This document shows, piece by piece, positions 1 through 8,332 of a stretch of 64,000 bases of DNA (positions are counted from its first letter, which is position 1; each line of letters opens with the position of its first letter). Under the pieces are notes generated by a model. The model did not search any database, was not told the origin of the DNA, and saw only the letters and a program-made list of their open reading frames with translations. The DNA comes from Aliiroseovarius sp. F47248L. Its GTDB lineage: Bacteria; Pseudomonadota; Alphaproteobacteria; Rhodobacterales; Rhodobacteraceae. The stretch lies in contig NZ_JALKBF010000001.1 of NCBI RefSeq assembly GCF_023016085.1, forward strand, positions 1,612,001 through 1,676,000, read 5' to 3'. A program made the position numbers and the translations under genes.

Positions 1-447
1 AATCAGATTGATCAACGAACCGGGAATAAAGAATGGCGATACACGACGTGGACCGCGTTCGTTCAGAATGATTGAGGTTTCGGCAATGGTTGCCAGCCCC
101 CCAATCCCCGAGCCGATCATGACACCCGTGCGCAGCAGGCTTTCTTCGTCCTCGGGCATCCAACCTGCGTCTTTAACGGCCATCTCGGATGCCGCCAGCC
201 CATAGAGGATGAAATCATCCACTTTGCGGCGTTCTTTCGGCTCCATCCAATCATCAGGATTGAACGTGCCATCTGTTCCGTCGCCCAGCGGCACCTCACA
301 CGCGTATTTCGTGGTGACACGTGACGCATCGAACTTTGTAATCGGACCTGCACCCGACTGCCCGTCCAAAATACGTTTCCAGGTTTCCTCAACCCCGCAC
401 GCAAGAGGAGAAACCATACCCAGACCTGTAACGACCACTCGACGCAT
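1..447 (-). CDS. fabF: 3-oxoacyl-ACP synthase II (N-terminal part)
   Basis: Beta-ketoacyl-ACP synthase II condenses malonyl-ACP with acyl-ACP in the cytoplasmic elongation cycle of fatty-acid synthesis. Only the first 149 codons are inside the window; the gene runs off the left edge. The N-terminus reads MRRVVVTGLGMVSPLACG, the standard opening of the KAS II thiolase fold, followed by the GVMIGSGIGGL stretch typical of FabF. The catalytic Cys and the two His lie outside the window. The start at 447 is the only one that gives the canonical N-terminus. It lies downstream of acpP, fabG and fabD on the same strand, so the assignment also fits the context. Confidence 0.93.
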   Translation of the reverse strand, partial: MRRVVVTGLGMVSPLACGVEETWKRILDGQSGAGPITKFDASRVTTKYACEVPLGDGTDGTFNPDDWMEPKERRKVDDFILYGLAASEMAVKDAGWMPEDEESLLRTGVMIGSGIGGLATIAETSIILNERGPRRVSPFFIPGSLINLI

Positions 448-640
448 TATGCTGCCCTTTCTCAGGAAGTCTTTCATCCCACGCTTGATAGCGCGGCGAA
501 GGGTTTAGGGGCAAGAGGCGTTCGGCCTGTCAGGCAAAAGCTGCCGATGTCAGGGTCTATTCGGATGATCTCAGAAGTCGGCCGGTAAGAATTGCTCACC
601 TTCTACGCGCCACCCGGCCAACGTCTGACTACTCTTTACA

Positions 641-1384
641 TTATATGAACTCTGCTCTGGCCTCAGGCTCTGGCCGCGCCACTTCAAGCGCCTCGCTCAA
701 ATCCACGTTTTTCGAGAACAGTGCACGCCCAATCAGAGTGCCCGCGATATTGGGAACATATTTTAGTCGCGCGACATCATCCAACTCATGGACAGTGCCA
801 GCGGCAATGACCTGATGTCTGGTTTTCCCCGCCAGCTTGCTCAGAAGACCAAGCTGAGCGTCGGGTTGGTCAATGTCGCTGTCGATATCGGTGATCAGAA
901 CACTGGCCAGCGGAACATCTGCAAAGGATGCCAGGAAACTCTCGGGTGTAATCGCCACGGGGTTGCGCCAGCCATCAGTCATCAATTGGCCCTGCCAGAT
1001 ATCGGCCGCCAACACGATCTGGTCGGGATGTCTGTTGGCAAGTTCTTTCACCATGTCTGGATCACGCGCCGCGATAGAGCCCAGCACAACACGTCCAACT
1101 CCTTTATCGATCCAGTTTTCAACGATATCGCGGGTGCGGACTCCACCCGCAACCTGAACCGAGCATCCAGTATGTTTAATGATATCTTCAATCAGCGCGG
1201 AGTTCTCGCCTACACCGTCAACCGCGTCGAAGTCAGTGATGTGTATCCATTCGGCGCCTACTTCGACGAAGCTTTGCGCCGTCTCCACCGGGTCTACGTG
1301 CCAGATCGAGGGTTCCTCAAGACGCCCCCGACGCAAAGATACGCAACGCCCGTTCTGCAATTCAAGTGTCGGATAGATGATCAT
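641..1384 (-). CDS. HisA/HisF-related TIM-barrel protein (HisA paralogue)
   Basis: A 247-residue protein related to HisA, the ProFAR isomerase of histidine synthesis. The start at 1384 is preceded by a near-perfect AGGAGG ribosome site; an in-frame upstream extension lacks one. The barrel layout is recognisable: MIIYPTLELQNGRCV at the first strand, AGGVRT mid-protein, LITDIDSDID in the C-terminal half and AAGTVHELDDV near the end. Compared with HisA (PALDL/PAIDL, TDISRDGT, SSGGI), the first catalytic Asp is Glu and both phosphate loops differ. The second acid (LAADIWQ) is kept. No other his gene is nearby; it sits between fabF and acpP. I infer a HisA-derived protein with a changed or lost reaction; a working HisA is less likely. 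Confidence 0.75.
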   Translation of the reverse strand: MIIYPTLELQNGRCVSLRRGRLEEPSIWHVDPVETAQSFVEVGAEWIHITDFDAVDGVGENSALIEDIIKHTGCSVQVAGGVRTRDIVENWIDKGVGRVVLGSIAARDPDMVKELANRHPDQIVLAADIWQGQLMTDGWRNPVAITPESFLASFADVPLASVLITDIDSDIDQPDAQLGLLSKLAGKTRHQVIAAGTVHELDDVARLKYVPNIAGTLIGRALFSKNVDLSEALEVARPEPEARAEFI

Positions 1385-1508
1385 GGATCGCCTCCTTCGC
1401 CAAACCATCAATGGTTTAGTGAAATAGTAACACACCCCTGGAAGCGTATCCAAAATCGTCTGAATGCATGCTGAAAGCGTCGCGGAGTCCACACTGATGC
1501 GGAAAAAG

Positions 1509-1536
1509 AAACGGCCTGCCGATTGGCAGGCCGTTT
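1509..1536 (-). terminator. Rho-independent terminator of acpP
   Basis: A 12-bp perfect stem (AAACGGCCTGCC pairing with GGCAGGCCGTTT) with a 4-base loop lies 25 bases past the acpP stop. On the minus strand it is followed by CTTTTTCC. This separates acpP from the HisA-like gene. Confidence 0.9.
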
Positions 1537-1560
1537 CAGGAATTAGAAAGTCTCGAAACC

Positions 1561-1794
1561 TTACACGGCTTCCGAGATGAATTTCACGGCGTCGCCGAAG
1601 GTTTGAATGGTCTCGGCAGCGTCATCCGGAATTTCAATGCCGAACTCTTCTTCAAAGGCCATGACCAGTTCAACGGTGTCCAGGCTGTCTGCGCCAAGGT
1701 CGTCAATGAACGAGGCCGATTCCGTTACCTTGTCCTCTTCAACACCCAGGTGCTCAACAACGATTTTCTTCACGCGATCTGCGACGTCGCTCAT
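1561..1794 (-). CDS. acpP: Acyl carrier protein
   Basis: A 77-residue acidic acyl carrier protein, the cytoplasmic carrier of growing acyl chains. The four-helix ACP sequence is complete. The GADSLDT motif places the 4'-phosphopantetheine-bearing serine at residue 37. Length and sequence are those of the housekeeping AcpP. It lies between fabG (upstream, 212 bases away) and the HisA-like gene, and has its own likely promoter and a strong terminator, which fits very high separate expression. Confidence 0.97.
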   Translation of the reverse strand: MSDVADRVKKIVVEHLGVEEDKVTESASFIDDLGADSLDTVELVMAFEEEFGIEIPDDAAETIQTFGDAVKFISEAV

Positions 1795-1921
1795 GATAAA
1801 TCCTCACGTATTTTCAGGCACATGGCCTTTTTCGGTAGACCCGGGATGGGCCATTTAGTTTTCAGCGTGTTACGCCAATATCCCCCACCCCGAAAGGTAT
1901 GTTGGAGAAAAACATGCGCCG

Positions 1922-1949
1922 CCTATAGCACATCACATTAGATAGGCAA
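1922..1949 (-). promoter_or_regulatory. Candidate sigma-70 promoter of acpP
   Basis: On the minus strand TTGCCT and TATAGG are separated by 16 bases in the fabG-acpP gap. This leaves a leader of roughly 120 bases before the acpP start. Assigned by eye from consensus similarity only. Confidence 0.4.
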
Positions 1950-2006
1950 ACGCTTTAGACCTTCAATAGGCCGGGCGGTCAAGCGCTTCCAGCCTGACCA
2001 AATCCG

Positions 2007-2744
2007 CTACACCATTGCCATCCCGCCATTCACATGGATCGTAGCCCCTGTGGTATAGCCCGCTTCTGACGACGCAAGATAAAGCACTGCAGCCGCAATC
2101 TCTTCTGGTGTGCCCATCCGGGCGGCTGGAATTTGTGCGTTGATCTTATCTTTCTGTTCATCGGTCAGTTTGTCGGTCATCGCGGTCGCGATAAAGCCGG
2201 GTGCAACACAGTTCGCGGTGATACCACGGCTGGCGACCTCATAGGCGATGGATTTCGTCAACCCAACCATCCCTGCCTTCGACGCGGCATAATTCACTTG
2301 TCCGGGGTTGCCCGTAGCCCCGACGATCGAACTGATATTGATGATCCGCCCCCAGCGGGCTTTCATCATCGGACGCATCACGCCACGACACAGCCGCATC
2401 GTTGAGGTCAGGTTGACGTTGATCACACTATCCCATTCCTCATCCGACATACGCATGAAGATCTGATCGCGTGTGATCCCGGCATTGTTCACCAAAATAT
2501 CAACCGAGCCCAACGCCTCAACCGCTTGTTTCGGCAACGCATCGACGGCCTCGCCATCTGACAGATTGCAAGGCAATACATGTGCCCGCTCGCCCAATTC
2601 GGCAGCCAAGGCCTCAAGCGGTTCAACGCGCGTGCCAGACAATGCGACGGTCGCACCCGCTGCATGAAGAGCCTTAGCAATGGCACCCCCGATCCCGCCA
2701 GAAGCTCCGGTAATCAGTGCGTTTTTTCCATTCAGATCAAACAT
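2007..2744 (-). CDS. fabG: 3-oxoacyl-ACP reductase FabG
   Basis: NADPH-dependent beta-ketoacyl-ACP reductase of the fatty-acid elongation cycle, 245 residues, a classical short-chain dehydrogenase. Visible motifs are the nucleotide-binding TGASGGIG (residues 12-19), NNAG at 86-89, the catalytic Ser at 138 and the YxxxK pair at Tyr152/Lys156. The C-terminal GATIHVNGGMAMV is typical of FabG. The start has a GAAGGAA ribosome site. It follows fabD by 82 bases and precedes acpP, the usual alphaproteobacterial fab order. Confidence 0.96.
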   Translation of the reverse strand: MFDLNGKNALITGASGGIGGAIAKALHAAGATVALSGTRVEPLEALAAELGERAHVLPCNLSDGEAVDALPKQAVEALGSVDILVNNAGITRDQIFMRMSDEEWDSVINVNLTSTMRLCRGVMRPMMKARWGRIINISSIVGATGNPGQVNYAASKAGMVGLTKSIAYEVASRGITANCVAPGFIATAMTDKLTDEQKDKINAQIPAARMGTPEEIAAAVLYLASSEAGYTTGATIHVNGGMAMV

Positions 2745-2826
2745 TTATCGTTCCTTCTTCATAATCCACCAAAGCCTATCCCCTTAGACGGGAACAAGAA
2801 GAATTTTGTATAATTCCTGGCTCTGC

Positions 2827-3768
2827 TCAGCCCTTCAGCGCCCCAACGGCGGCAGCTACGTCTTCAGGTGTTCCCACGGTGCGAGTTTCAACGTCCTTCG
2901 CGATGCGCCTGATCATGCCAGACAAGGCCTTCCCGGCACCGATCTCCCAGATCTCGGTCACACCTTGTTCAGCCATCCACGCCACGCTTTCACGCCAGCG
3001 AACTGAGCCGGTTACCTGTTCCACCAACAAAGATCTGATCGTCGTTGAATCAGAGATGGCCCGCGCCCGCACATTGGACACCAAGGGCACCAAAGGCGAC
3101 TTCATCTCGACATGTGACAACGCCTCGGCCATCGCTTCAGCAGCGGGTTGCATCAAGGCACAATGGAATGGCGCGCTCACTGGCAACAGCACAGCACGCC
3201 GCGCCCCTTTGCCTTTCGCGATTTCAACAGCACGCTCGACCGCTTCCTTGTGACCGGATACGACCACCTGTGCCGGATCGTTGTCATTTGCCGCCTGACA
3301 CACCTGATCATGCGCCGCTTCCAGCGCCACAGACTCGGCGGTTTCGAAATCCAGACCAAGAATCGCAGCCATCGCCCCAACCCCAACGGGAACAGCCTCT
3401 TGCATCGCCATGCCGCGCGCGCGCAACAAACGGGCCGCATCCGCAATGGTGAAGGTGCCGGCAGCCGCCAAAGCCGAGTATTCTCCCAAAGAGTGCCCCG
3501 CGACAAAGGAAGCGACTTCGACCGAAACGCCCTCGGCTTCCAGCGCCCGCATGGCCGCCAGAGACGTGGCCATCAGCGCGGGTTGGGCATTTTGCGTCAA
3601 GGTCAGTGCGTCTTGCTCGCCCTCCCAGATCAGAGCTGACAGCTTTTCACCAAGCGCTTCGTCAACCTCGTCAAACACGGCTTTGGCGGAAGGGTATGCA
3701 TCAGCAAGGGCTTTGCCCATTCCGATGCTCTGGGCCCCCTGCCCGGGAAATACGAATGCGCGGCTCAT
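2827..3768 (-). CDS. fabD: Malonyl-CoA:ACP transacylase FabD
   Basis: Transfers malonyl from CoA to ACP, supplying the extender unit for FabF. The product is 313 residues, the family's normal size. The N-terminal FPGQGAQ motif is at residues 7-13, the nucleophile Ser93 is in GHSLGEYSA, and the catalytic His202 is in SAPFHCALM. The start at 3768 is chosen because AGGAG lies just upstream and it gives the canonical N-terminus; an in-frame extension to 3885 has no family similarity. It is the first gene of the fabD-fabG-acpP-fabF string. Confidence 0.96.
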   Translation of the reverse strand: MSRAFVFPGQGAQSIGMGKALADAYPSAKAVFDEVDEALGEKLSALIWEGEQDALTLTQNAQPALMATSLAAMRALEAEGVSVEVASFVAGHSLGEYSALAAAGTFTIADAARLLRARGMAMQEAVPVGVGAMAAILGLDFETAESVALEAAHDQVCQAANDNDPAQVVVSGHKEAVERAVEIAKGKGARRAVLLPVSAPFHCALMQPAAEAMAEALSHVEMKSPLVPLVSNVRARAISDSTTIRSLLVEQVTGSVRWRESVAWMAEQGVTEIWEIGAGKALSGMIRRIAKDVETRTVGTPEDVAAAVGALKG

Positions 3769-3902
3769 GGGCTCTCCTGTTGCTAAATCTGTACCAATGG
3801 GCATAGCGCGCAGGGGCGTGTGGCGCAATCCGCTTTGCCATAAATGAAAATCGGCGCGCGCCAACCAAGACGAGCACCGATCCAAATTTTGAACTGATTA
3901 GT

Positions 3903-4556
3903 TTAAAGGGCAGAGACGCGTGCCAGCGAAATGGCATTACCTGTAGGCCGCGAAATCCTGCGGTTCTTTGGGTCGCGTCTGCGCCGCTCTCCGGTCAAAT
4001 CCGAAACAAGCCGCGCTTGAATGGGTTCTAGTGCTGCCTCGCTGCCCTCGATCACTTCATAGGCGTCCATACCGCTGCCGATCCGAGCGTAAAGCGCTGC
4101 TTTGTTGGGGTCGTCTTTTGTGCGCAGGATCAAAAACGAACCGATGTCGCTGAAGGGTATCCGCGTCTCTTGCCGAAACCGATTCAGCCCGTTCCGATGC
4201 CCAATCCGCAGTTCACATCCATCTAAATCAACCTGCGCTTCGACCTGTCGTGCGTCGCGCCCATACCAGAACAACATCCAGCCCACAACGAACAGAAGTC
4301 CGGTCAGGCCAAGTTTCATCGCCATGATCAATGGATCAGCGAAAGCATTCGCCGAGAACGACCAGACACCCGCGATGATCAGAAGAAGCACCAGTCCGAC
4401 AAACCGACCCGCCGCATGGGTCACACGCAACAACCCTGCTTCAGCGCCCACGGCGCTCAGCCGGTATCCCCACGTGGTTTGCAACATCGCAGGACCTTTC
4501 CGGTCTTGTGGCATTACTTCAGTGTGTTTGGTGTTTTGAATATTGCCCTGCATCAT
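3903..4556 (-). CDS. Hypothetical two-span membrane protein
   Basis: A 217-residue protein whose family I do not recognise by name. Two hydrophobic helices lie at about residues 48-70 and 75-96 (the second ends in VVGWMLFWYGRDARQ). They are followed by a soluble part of about 120 residues that looks like a PH-type fold: DGCELRIGHRNGL, then FSDIGSFLILR. The C-terminus is basic. Two starts have ribosome sites: 4556 (AAAAGGG) and 4487 (AAAGG before a Met at residue 24), so the first 23 residues are uncertain. It lies upstream of fabD on the same strand. Confidence 0.7.
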   Translation of the reverse strand: MMQGNIQNTKHTEVMPQDRKGPAMLQTTWGYRLSAVGAEAGLLRVTHAAGRFVGLVLLLIIAGVWSFSANAFADPLIMAMKLGLTGLLFVVGWMLFWYGRDARQVEAQVDLDGCELRIGHRNGLNRFRQETRIPFSDIGSFLILRTKDDPNKAALYARIGSGMDAYEVIEGSEAALEPIQARLVSDLTGERRRRDPKNRRISRPTGNAISLARVSAL

Positions 4557-4747
4557 TGTGCCGCCCTTTTCAGTTCAATACCGCTGGGACTATCAGCAAA
4601 AAATCGCGACATATCCCTTGTCTACATGGCTCCCATGCAACTGTGACGGGATTAGGGCACATGTCTGGTCTTTCGCAGGCATTTGCACGACCTAAACCCT
4701 TCCGCCTGCCAACACTTCGCACACCAAGCAGGCAACAGGAAACGGCC

Positions 4748-4775
4748 TTGCACCATTGGTCCAGACGTGTATAAG
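4748..4775 (+). promoter_or_regulatory. Candidate promoter of rpsF-rpsR-rplI
   Basis: TTGCAC and TATAAG separated by 16 bases lie about 110 bases upstream of rpsF, in the 327-base gap between divergent genes (4557-4883). I see no gene in that gap. Confidence 0.5.
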
Positions 4776-4818
4776 GCACCGTCCTTTCCGTGTGTCTATG
4801 AACCGCGTGGCCTCTCGT

Positions 4819-4848
4819 GGATGGGGGCGGAAAGGTGAAGCCCCATCC
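4819..4848 (+). promoter_or_regulatory. Hairpin in rpsF leader, possible S6:S18 regulatory element
   Basis: An 8-bp stem (GGATGGGG with CCCCATCC) closes a 14-base purine-rich loop 35 bases before the rpsF start. Bacterial rpsF mRNAs commonly carry a leader bound by the S6:S18 complex. Position and operon fit that role, but I did not confirm the diagnostic bulge. Confidence 0.35.
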
Positions 4849-4883
4849 TTTGAAGCGCGCTTGAAAAAAGAACTGGAGCTCAC

Positions 4884-5240
4884 ATGCCGCTTTACGAGCA
4901 TGTCTTCATCTCGCGTCAGGACTTGTCCAATACGCAAGCTGAAAACCTCATCGAACATTTTGGCACCGTGCTGGGTGACAACGGCGGTAAAGTCGTTGAC
5001 AGCGAGTACTGGGGCGTCAAAACGATGGCCTACAAGATCAATAAGAACCGCAAGGGTCACTATGCGTTCCTGAAAACCGATGCGCCCGCACCGGCTGTTC
5101 AGGAGATGGAGCGCCTGATGCGCTTGCATGACGACGTCATGCGCATTCTGACCATCAAGGTTGACGATCACGCCGAAGGTCCGTCGATCCAAATGCAAAA
5201 GCGTGACGAGCGTGGCGATCGTCGCCCCCGTGACCGCTAA
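4884..5240 (+). CDS. rpsF: 30S ribosomal protein S6
   Basis: Ribosomal protein S6 of the small-subunit platform, partner of S18. The 118 residues include the N-terminal MPLYEHVFISRQDL strand, the central YWGVKTMAYKINKN segment and the RLHDDVMRILTIKV strand of the S6 ferredoxin-like fold. A charged tail (QMQKRDERGDRRPRDR) is typical of alphaproteobacteria. First gene of a tight operon with rpsR (19 bases on) and rplI. Confidence 0.97.
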   Translation: MPLYEHVFISRQDLSNTQAENLIEHFGTVLGDNGGKVVDSEYWGVKTMAYKINKNRKGHYAFLKTDAPAPAVQEMERLMRLHDDVMRILTIKVDDHAEGPSIQMQKRDERGDRRPRDR

Positions 5241-5259
5241 GTTCGAAAGGATCTAAACC

Positions 5260-5487
5260 ATGGCAGCTAAACCATTTTTCCGCCGTCGCAAAGTGTGCCC
5301 GTTCTCGGGCGACAACGCACCGACGATTGACTATAAAGACACACGCCTTCTGCAGCGTTATATCTCTGAGCGTGGCAAGATTGTCCCCTCGCGGATCACC
5401 GCTGTGTCGGCTAAGAAGCAACGCGAGCTGTCGCGCGCCATCAAACGCGCTCGCTTCCTCGCCCTGCTTCCCTACGCCGTGAAGTAA
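5260..5487 (+). CDS. rpsR: 30S ribosomal protein S18
   Basis: Small-subunit protein S18, 75 residues, which binds 16S rRNA next to S6. The N-terminus [14 protein letters not shown] and the core [24 protein letters not shown] are standard for the family, followed by the basic [26 protein letters not shown] helix. Preceded by a GAAAGGA ribosome site and lies 12 bases before rplI. Confidence 0.97.
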   Translation: MAAKPFFRRRKVCPFSGDNAPTIDYKDTRLLQRYISERGKIVPSRITAVSAKKQRELSRAIKRARFLALLPYAVK

Positions 5488-5499
5488 GGAGATCTGATT

Positions 5500-6132
5500 A
5501 TGCAAGTTATCCTTCTGGAACGTGTGGCCAAGCTGGGTCAGATGGGCGACGTCGTTGACGTCAAGCCGGGCTTCGCCCGCAACTTCCTTCTGCCCCAAGG
5601 CAAGGCTCTCAGCGCGTCGCAAGCCAACATTGACAATTTTGAAGCCCAGAAAGCGCAGCTGGAAGCACGCAACCTGGAAACCAAAAAAGAAGCCGAGGCT
5701 CTGGCCGCGAAACTCGACGGACAGCAGTTCATCGTGATTCGGTCTGCATCGGACGCAGGCGCCCTCTACGGGTCGGTCACACCGCGTGACGCCGCAGATG
5801 TTGCCACCGAAGGCGGATTCTCCGTCGACAAAAAACAGGTCGCTCTGAAAGCCCCGATCAAATATCTGGGTCTGCATGCCGTTCATGTCATCCTGCACCC
5901 CGAAGTCGAGGTCGAAATCCACCTGAACGTCGCCCGCTCGGAAGAAGAAGCCGAACTGCAGGCATCAGGTAAATCGATTCAAGAGCTGGCTGCCGAAGCC
6001 GAAGCTGAAGCCGAGTTCGAGATTGCAGAATTGTTTGACGATATCGGCGCCGCCGCATCGGAAGACGACGAACTGGCTGAAGCCGTCGAGGACGAAGCTG
6101 AAGCCGCGGAAGAGGCCGAGAAAGAGGACTGA
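5500..6132 (+). CDS. rplI: 50S ribosomal protein L9 with long acidic tail
   Basis: Large-subunit protein L9, which binds 23S rRNA near the L1 stalk. Residues 1-50 form the N-domain ([30 protein letters not shown]). A long connecting helix and the C-domain to about residue 150 follow. The remaining 60 or so residues are a very acidic, Ala/Glu-rich tail with repeated EAE units. E. coli L9 has about 149 residues; this one has 210, and such tails are common in alphaproteobacteria. Last gene of the operon, ahead of a clear terminator. Confidence 0.95.
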   Translation: MQVILLERVAKLGQMGDVVDVKPGFARNFLLPQGKALSASQANIDNFEAQKAQLEARNLETKKEAEALAAKLDGQQFIVIRSASDAGALYGSVTPRDAADVATEGGFSVDKKQVALKAPIKYLGLHAVHVILHPEVEVEIHLNVARSEEEAELQASGKSIQELAAEAEAEAEFEIAELFDDIGAAASEDDELAEAVEDEAEAAEEAEKED

Positions 6133-6154
6133 TCCTCTTCTCACCAGAACTACC

Positions 6155-6186
6155 AAAGGCCGCCCTTATCCGGGGCGGCCTTTTTC
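6155..6186 (+). terminator. Rho-independent terminator of the rpsF operon
   Basis: An 11-bp stem (AAAGGCCGCCC with GGGCGGCCTTT) followed by a T-run, 22 bases after the rplI stop. Confidence 0.92.
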
Positions 6187-6219
6187 GTTCGGAGTCACTG
6201 ATGAGCTCGTGCCAGACGG

Positions 6220-7035
6220 CTAACCGGTCATCCACGCGCCCAGCATCCAGAACCCCATACCCAGCATGACCAGGTTTTCGGTCAACGAAATTGCCCCCAG
6301 CGGCACATTCGCCCCCCCGCCTACACAGGCGCAGGTCAACTCGCGCTTATCAATATATACGGCTTTGATCACGCTGATCGCGCCAATCGTACCGATGAAC
6401 ATGCCCACCGGCGCCACCAACCAGATCAGCGCACTGCCGGTCCCGATCAACGCCATCATGCCGATGCCGGTGTGAAGTTCGGCAAACGGATAGGCATAGC
6501 CATAGGGCACATAACGGCGCGCCAGCAGATCATAACCCAAAAAACTGTTAACGAACGCCTCGACATCGCGCAATTTCTGGATGGCAAGCGCCACCATCGA
6601 GGTTGCAAAAAACCATTTAAGCCATGTTAAAATGGGAAACCCGTCATATACGTTTAGAACAATCGCCAGTGCCATCAGTGCCGTCGCCGCAAAGATGGCG
6701 ATGACTGGCTGATAAGTCGTGTCGTCTTCGCCCAGTACACGATAGCCAAAATGCTCTTTCAGATCAGAATAGCCCCCTATCCTCTCACCATCTATGAAGG
6801 TTTGCGGGGTCTCGTCCACTTCATGCGCCGCTTGGAAAGCATCCACCTGCTCGCGCGTCGTCAACAGGTTGTCTTCAACGACATATCCTTTACGCTCCAG
6901 GATTGACTTCGATTTCAAGCCGAACGGGCACAGGTGCCCCGGCATTGCCATGCGGTAAAGTGCGGCGCGCAACCCTGCGCCCTGACTTTTCGCCCGCGCA
7001 ATGTCCGGGCCGTCGATTTCGTCTGCAGGGGTCAT
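6220..7035 (-). CDS. Glutaredoxin domain fused to MauE/DoxX-like membrane domain
   Basis: A 271-residue two-part protein. Residues about 25-95 are glutaredoxin-like, with a CPFG active-site motif (single redox Cys at residue 36) and the glutaredoxin TPQTFIDGERIGGYSDL substrate-site stretch. The rest has about four hydrophobic helices and a TCACVGGG motif near the end, reminiscent of the MauE family, whose characterised members support disulfide formation or maturation of periplasmic enzymes. The start at 7035 has a GAGAGG site; an in-frame TTG at 7065 would overlap the upstream DUF305 gene by four bases. Inference: it moves thiol redox equivalents across or within the membrane, together with its DUF305 neighbour. 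Confidence 0.8.
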   Translation of the reverse strand: MTPADEIDGPDIARAKSQGAGLRAALYRMAMPGHLCPFGLKSKSILERKGYVVEDNLLTTREQVDAFQAAHEVDETPQTFIDGERIGGYSDLKEHFGYRVLGEDDTTYQPVIAIFAATALMALAIVLNVYDGFPILTWLKWFFATSMVALAIQKLRDVEAFVNSFLGYDLLARRYVPYGYAYPFAELHTGIGMMALIGTGSALIWLVAPVGMFIGTIGAISVIKAVYIDKRELTCACVGGGANVPLGAISLTENLVMLGMGFWMLGAWMTG

Positions 7036-7061
7036 GGAAACCTCTCTTGTCCAAGCTCGGA

Positions 7062-7634
7062 TCAATCTGCCTGCGTTTCGCGCGGCGTGCCCGCTGGCAC
7101 ATCGCCATTGGCTTCGATATCCATGATATAGCGTTTCATTTCCTCGATTTCGGCCCGCTGCGCTTCAATGATCGCATCGGCCAAGGCTAGAACCCGTGGG
7201 TCGGAAATGTCCGCCCGCTCACTGGTCAGAACAGCGATGGAGTGGTGCGGGATCATCGCCTTCATCCACGCAACATCCCCGACTGTTGCCTGCGACCGGA
7301 CCAGACCCACGCCCAGCACGAACGCAATCGCAGCACCAGTAAAAACGGCGATGTTAGCGGTACGGTTCGTATACATGCCCAGCATGAAAACCAGCATCAC
7401 AACCGCCATCATGCCCCCCATGTAAAGCGCCATCCACAACCGCGTTTGCGAGAAAAACACATGATCCATCGCGTAAGTGTTCAGATACATCAGCCCAAAC
7501 ATCGCAACCGTCGATGTCGCGATCATCGCAAAAAACCGACCATAGCCGACGTGCATTCCTCGATCGTCCTGCGACGGGTCCTTTTCGGCTTGGTATCCCG
7601 GGGCGTTTTGCAAGGTATCCGAATGATCAATCAT
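7062..7634 (-). CDS. DUF305-domain membrane protein
   Basis: A 190-residue protein with three membrane helices at about residues 34-52, 66-87 and 93-112, then a soluble helical DUF305 segment. That segment carries WMKAMIPHHSIAV (His130-His131) and a second conserved helix, LADAIIEAQRAEIEEMKRYI. DUF305 is a ferritin-like-fold family often found near copper and other metal genes; the paired His and the regular Met residues suggest metal binding, but the function is unproven. Upstream of and probably co-transcribed with the glutaredoxin/MauE gene. Confidence 0.85.
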   Translation of the reverse strand: MIDHSDTLQNAPGYQAEKDPSQDDRGMHVGYGRFFAMIATSTVAMFGLMYLNTYAMDHVFFSQTRLWMALYMGGMMAVVMLVFMLGMYTNRTANIAVFTGAAIAFVLGVGLVRSQATVGDVAWMKAMIPHHSIAVLTSERADISDPRVLALADAIIEAQRAEIEEMKRYIMDIEANGDVPAGTPRETQAD

Positions 7635-7781
7635 CTCAAGCCTCCTGTTCAGGTCTTACAACCTCAACGCAAATGCAGCCCGATGGTTCCATGCAACACG
7701 GTCGCGCAAAATCAGCAGGCCATTGCCGATCATGGATAGTCGCTCTATCTCATCACCGGGTCGGCACCTATAAGCGAAGTT

Positions 7782-8267
7782 ATGAAACAGTTCCCCCGGC
7801 GCGCCGTTCTGGCCTTCCTGCCCGCATTGACCATGACCGCCTGCTCGCGCGGCAAAACGACAACCAGCAAAGCGCGCGGCGGTGAAATCCCCCCGCTTTA
7901 TCCCAACGAAACGCCAGAGTTGCGCGTTCTGATCAACAAGTGGGCAGACCACTACGAAATCCCGCGCGAATTGGTGCATCGGCAGGCGGTGCGGGAAAGT
8001 ACGCATCGACCGTGGGCGCGCAACGGGCCGTATTGGGGACTTCTGCAAATCCTGCCTCAAACCGCCCGCACGATGGGCCATCGCGGACCCGCGTCCGAAC
8101 TTCTGGACCCTGACATCAACCTGAAATATGCGGGTAAATATCTGCGCGGTGCATACATGGTTTCAGGCGGCAGTATCGAAGGCGCTATGAAATGGTACGC
8201 CAAGGGGTACTATTACGAGGCCAAACGACAAGGTCTTCTGGTCGAAACCGGGTTGCGTCCGGGCTAA
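7782..8267 (+). CDS. Lytic transglycosylase, SLT family, lipoprotein
   Basis: A short (161-residue) murein transglycosylase. A twin-basic N-region and hydrophobic stretch end in a lipobox TMTAC (lipidated Cys21), so the mature protein should be membrane-anchored in the periplasm. The SLT core follows: catalytic Glu72 in VRESTHRPWA, then GLLQILPQTARTMG, a variant of the usual GLMQ motif, and NLKYAGKYLRGAY. It cleaves the MurNAc-GlcNAc bond, giving 1,6-anhydro ends. It faces tig convergently. Confidence 0.87.
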   Translation: MKQFPRRAVLAFLPALTMTACSRGKTTTSKARGGEIPPLYPNETPELRVLINKWADHYEIPRELVHRQAVRESTHRPWARNGPYWGLLQILPQTARTMGHRGPASELLDPDINLKYAGKYLRGAYMVSGGSIEGAMKWYAKGYYYEAKRQGLLVETGLRPG

Positions 8268-8282
8268 CCACACGGCGCAATG

Positions 8283-8308
8283 AAAAAAGCCGCCCAATCA
8301 GGCGGCCT
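8283..8308 (-). terminator. Rho-independent terminator of tig
   Basis: GCCGCC/GGCGGC stem with a six-base loop followed on the minus strand by six T residues, 25 bases after the tig stop. The same hairpin could also end the convergent transglycosylase transcript, though its plus-strand T-run is poor. Confidence 0.85.
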
Positions 8309-8332
8309 TCTTGGTAATCGGCAAAGCCAGTC

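Noticed and set aside
788..1474. Long plus-strand ORF across the HisA-like gene
   Set aside because: Lies fully antisense to the HisA-like gene with no domain, no ribosome site and composition of a shadow frame.
5155..5922. Minus-strand ORF of 255 codons across rpsR and rplI
   Set aside because: Antisense to three ribosomal protein genes, no ribosome site, no motif.
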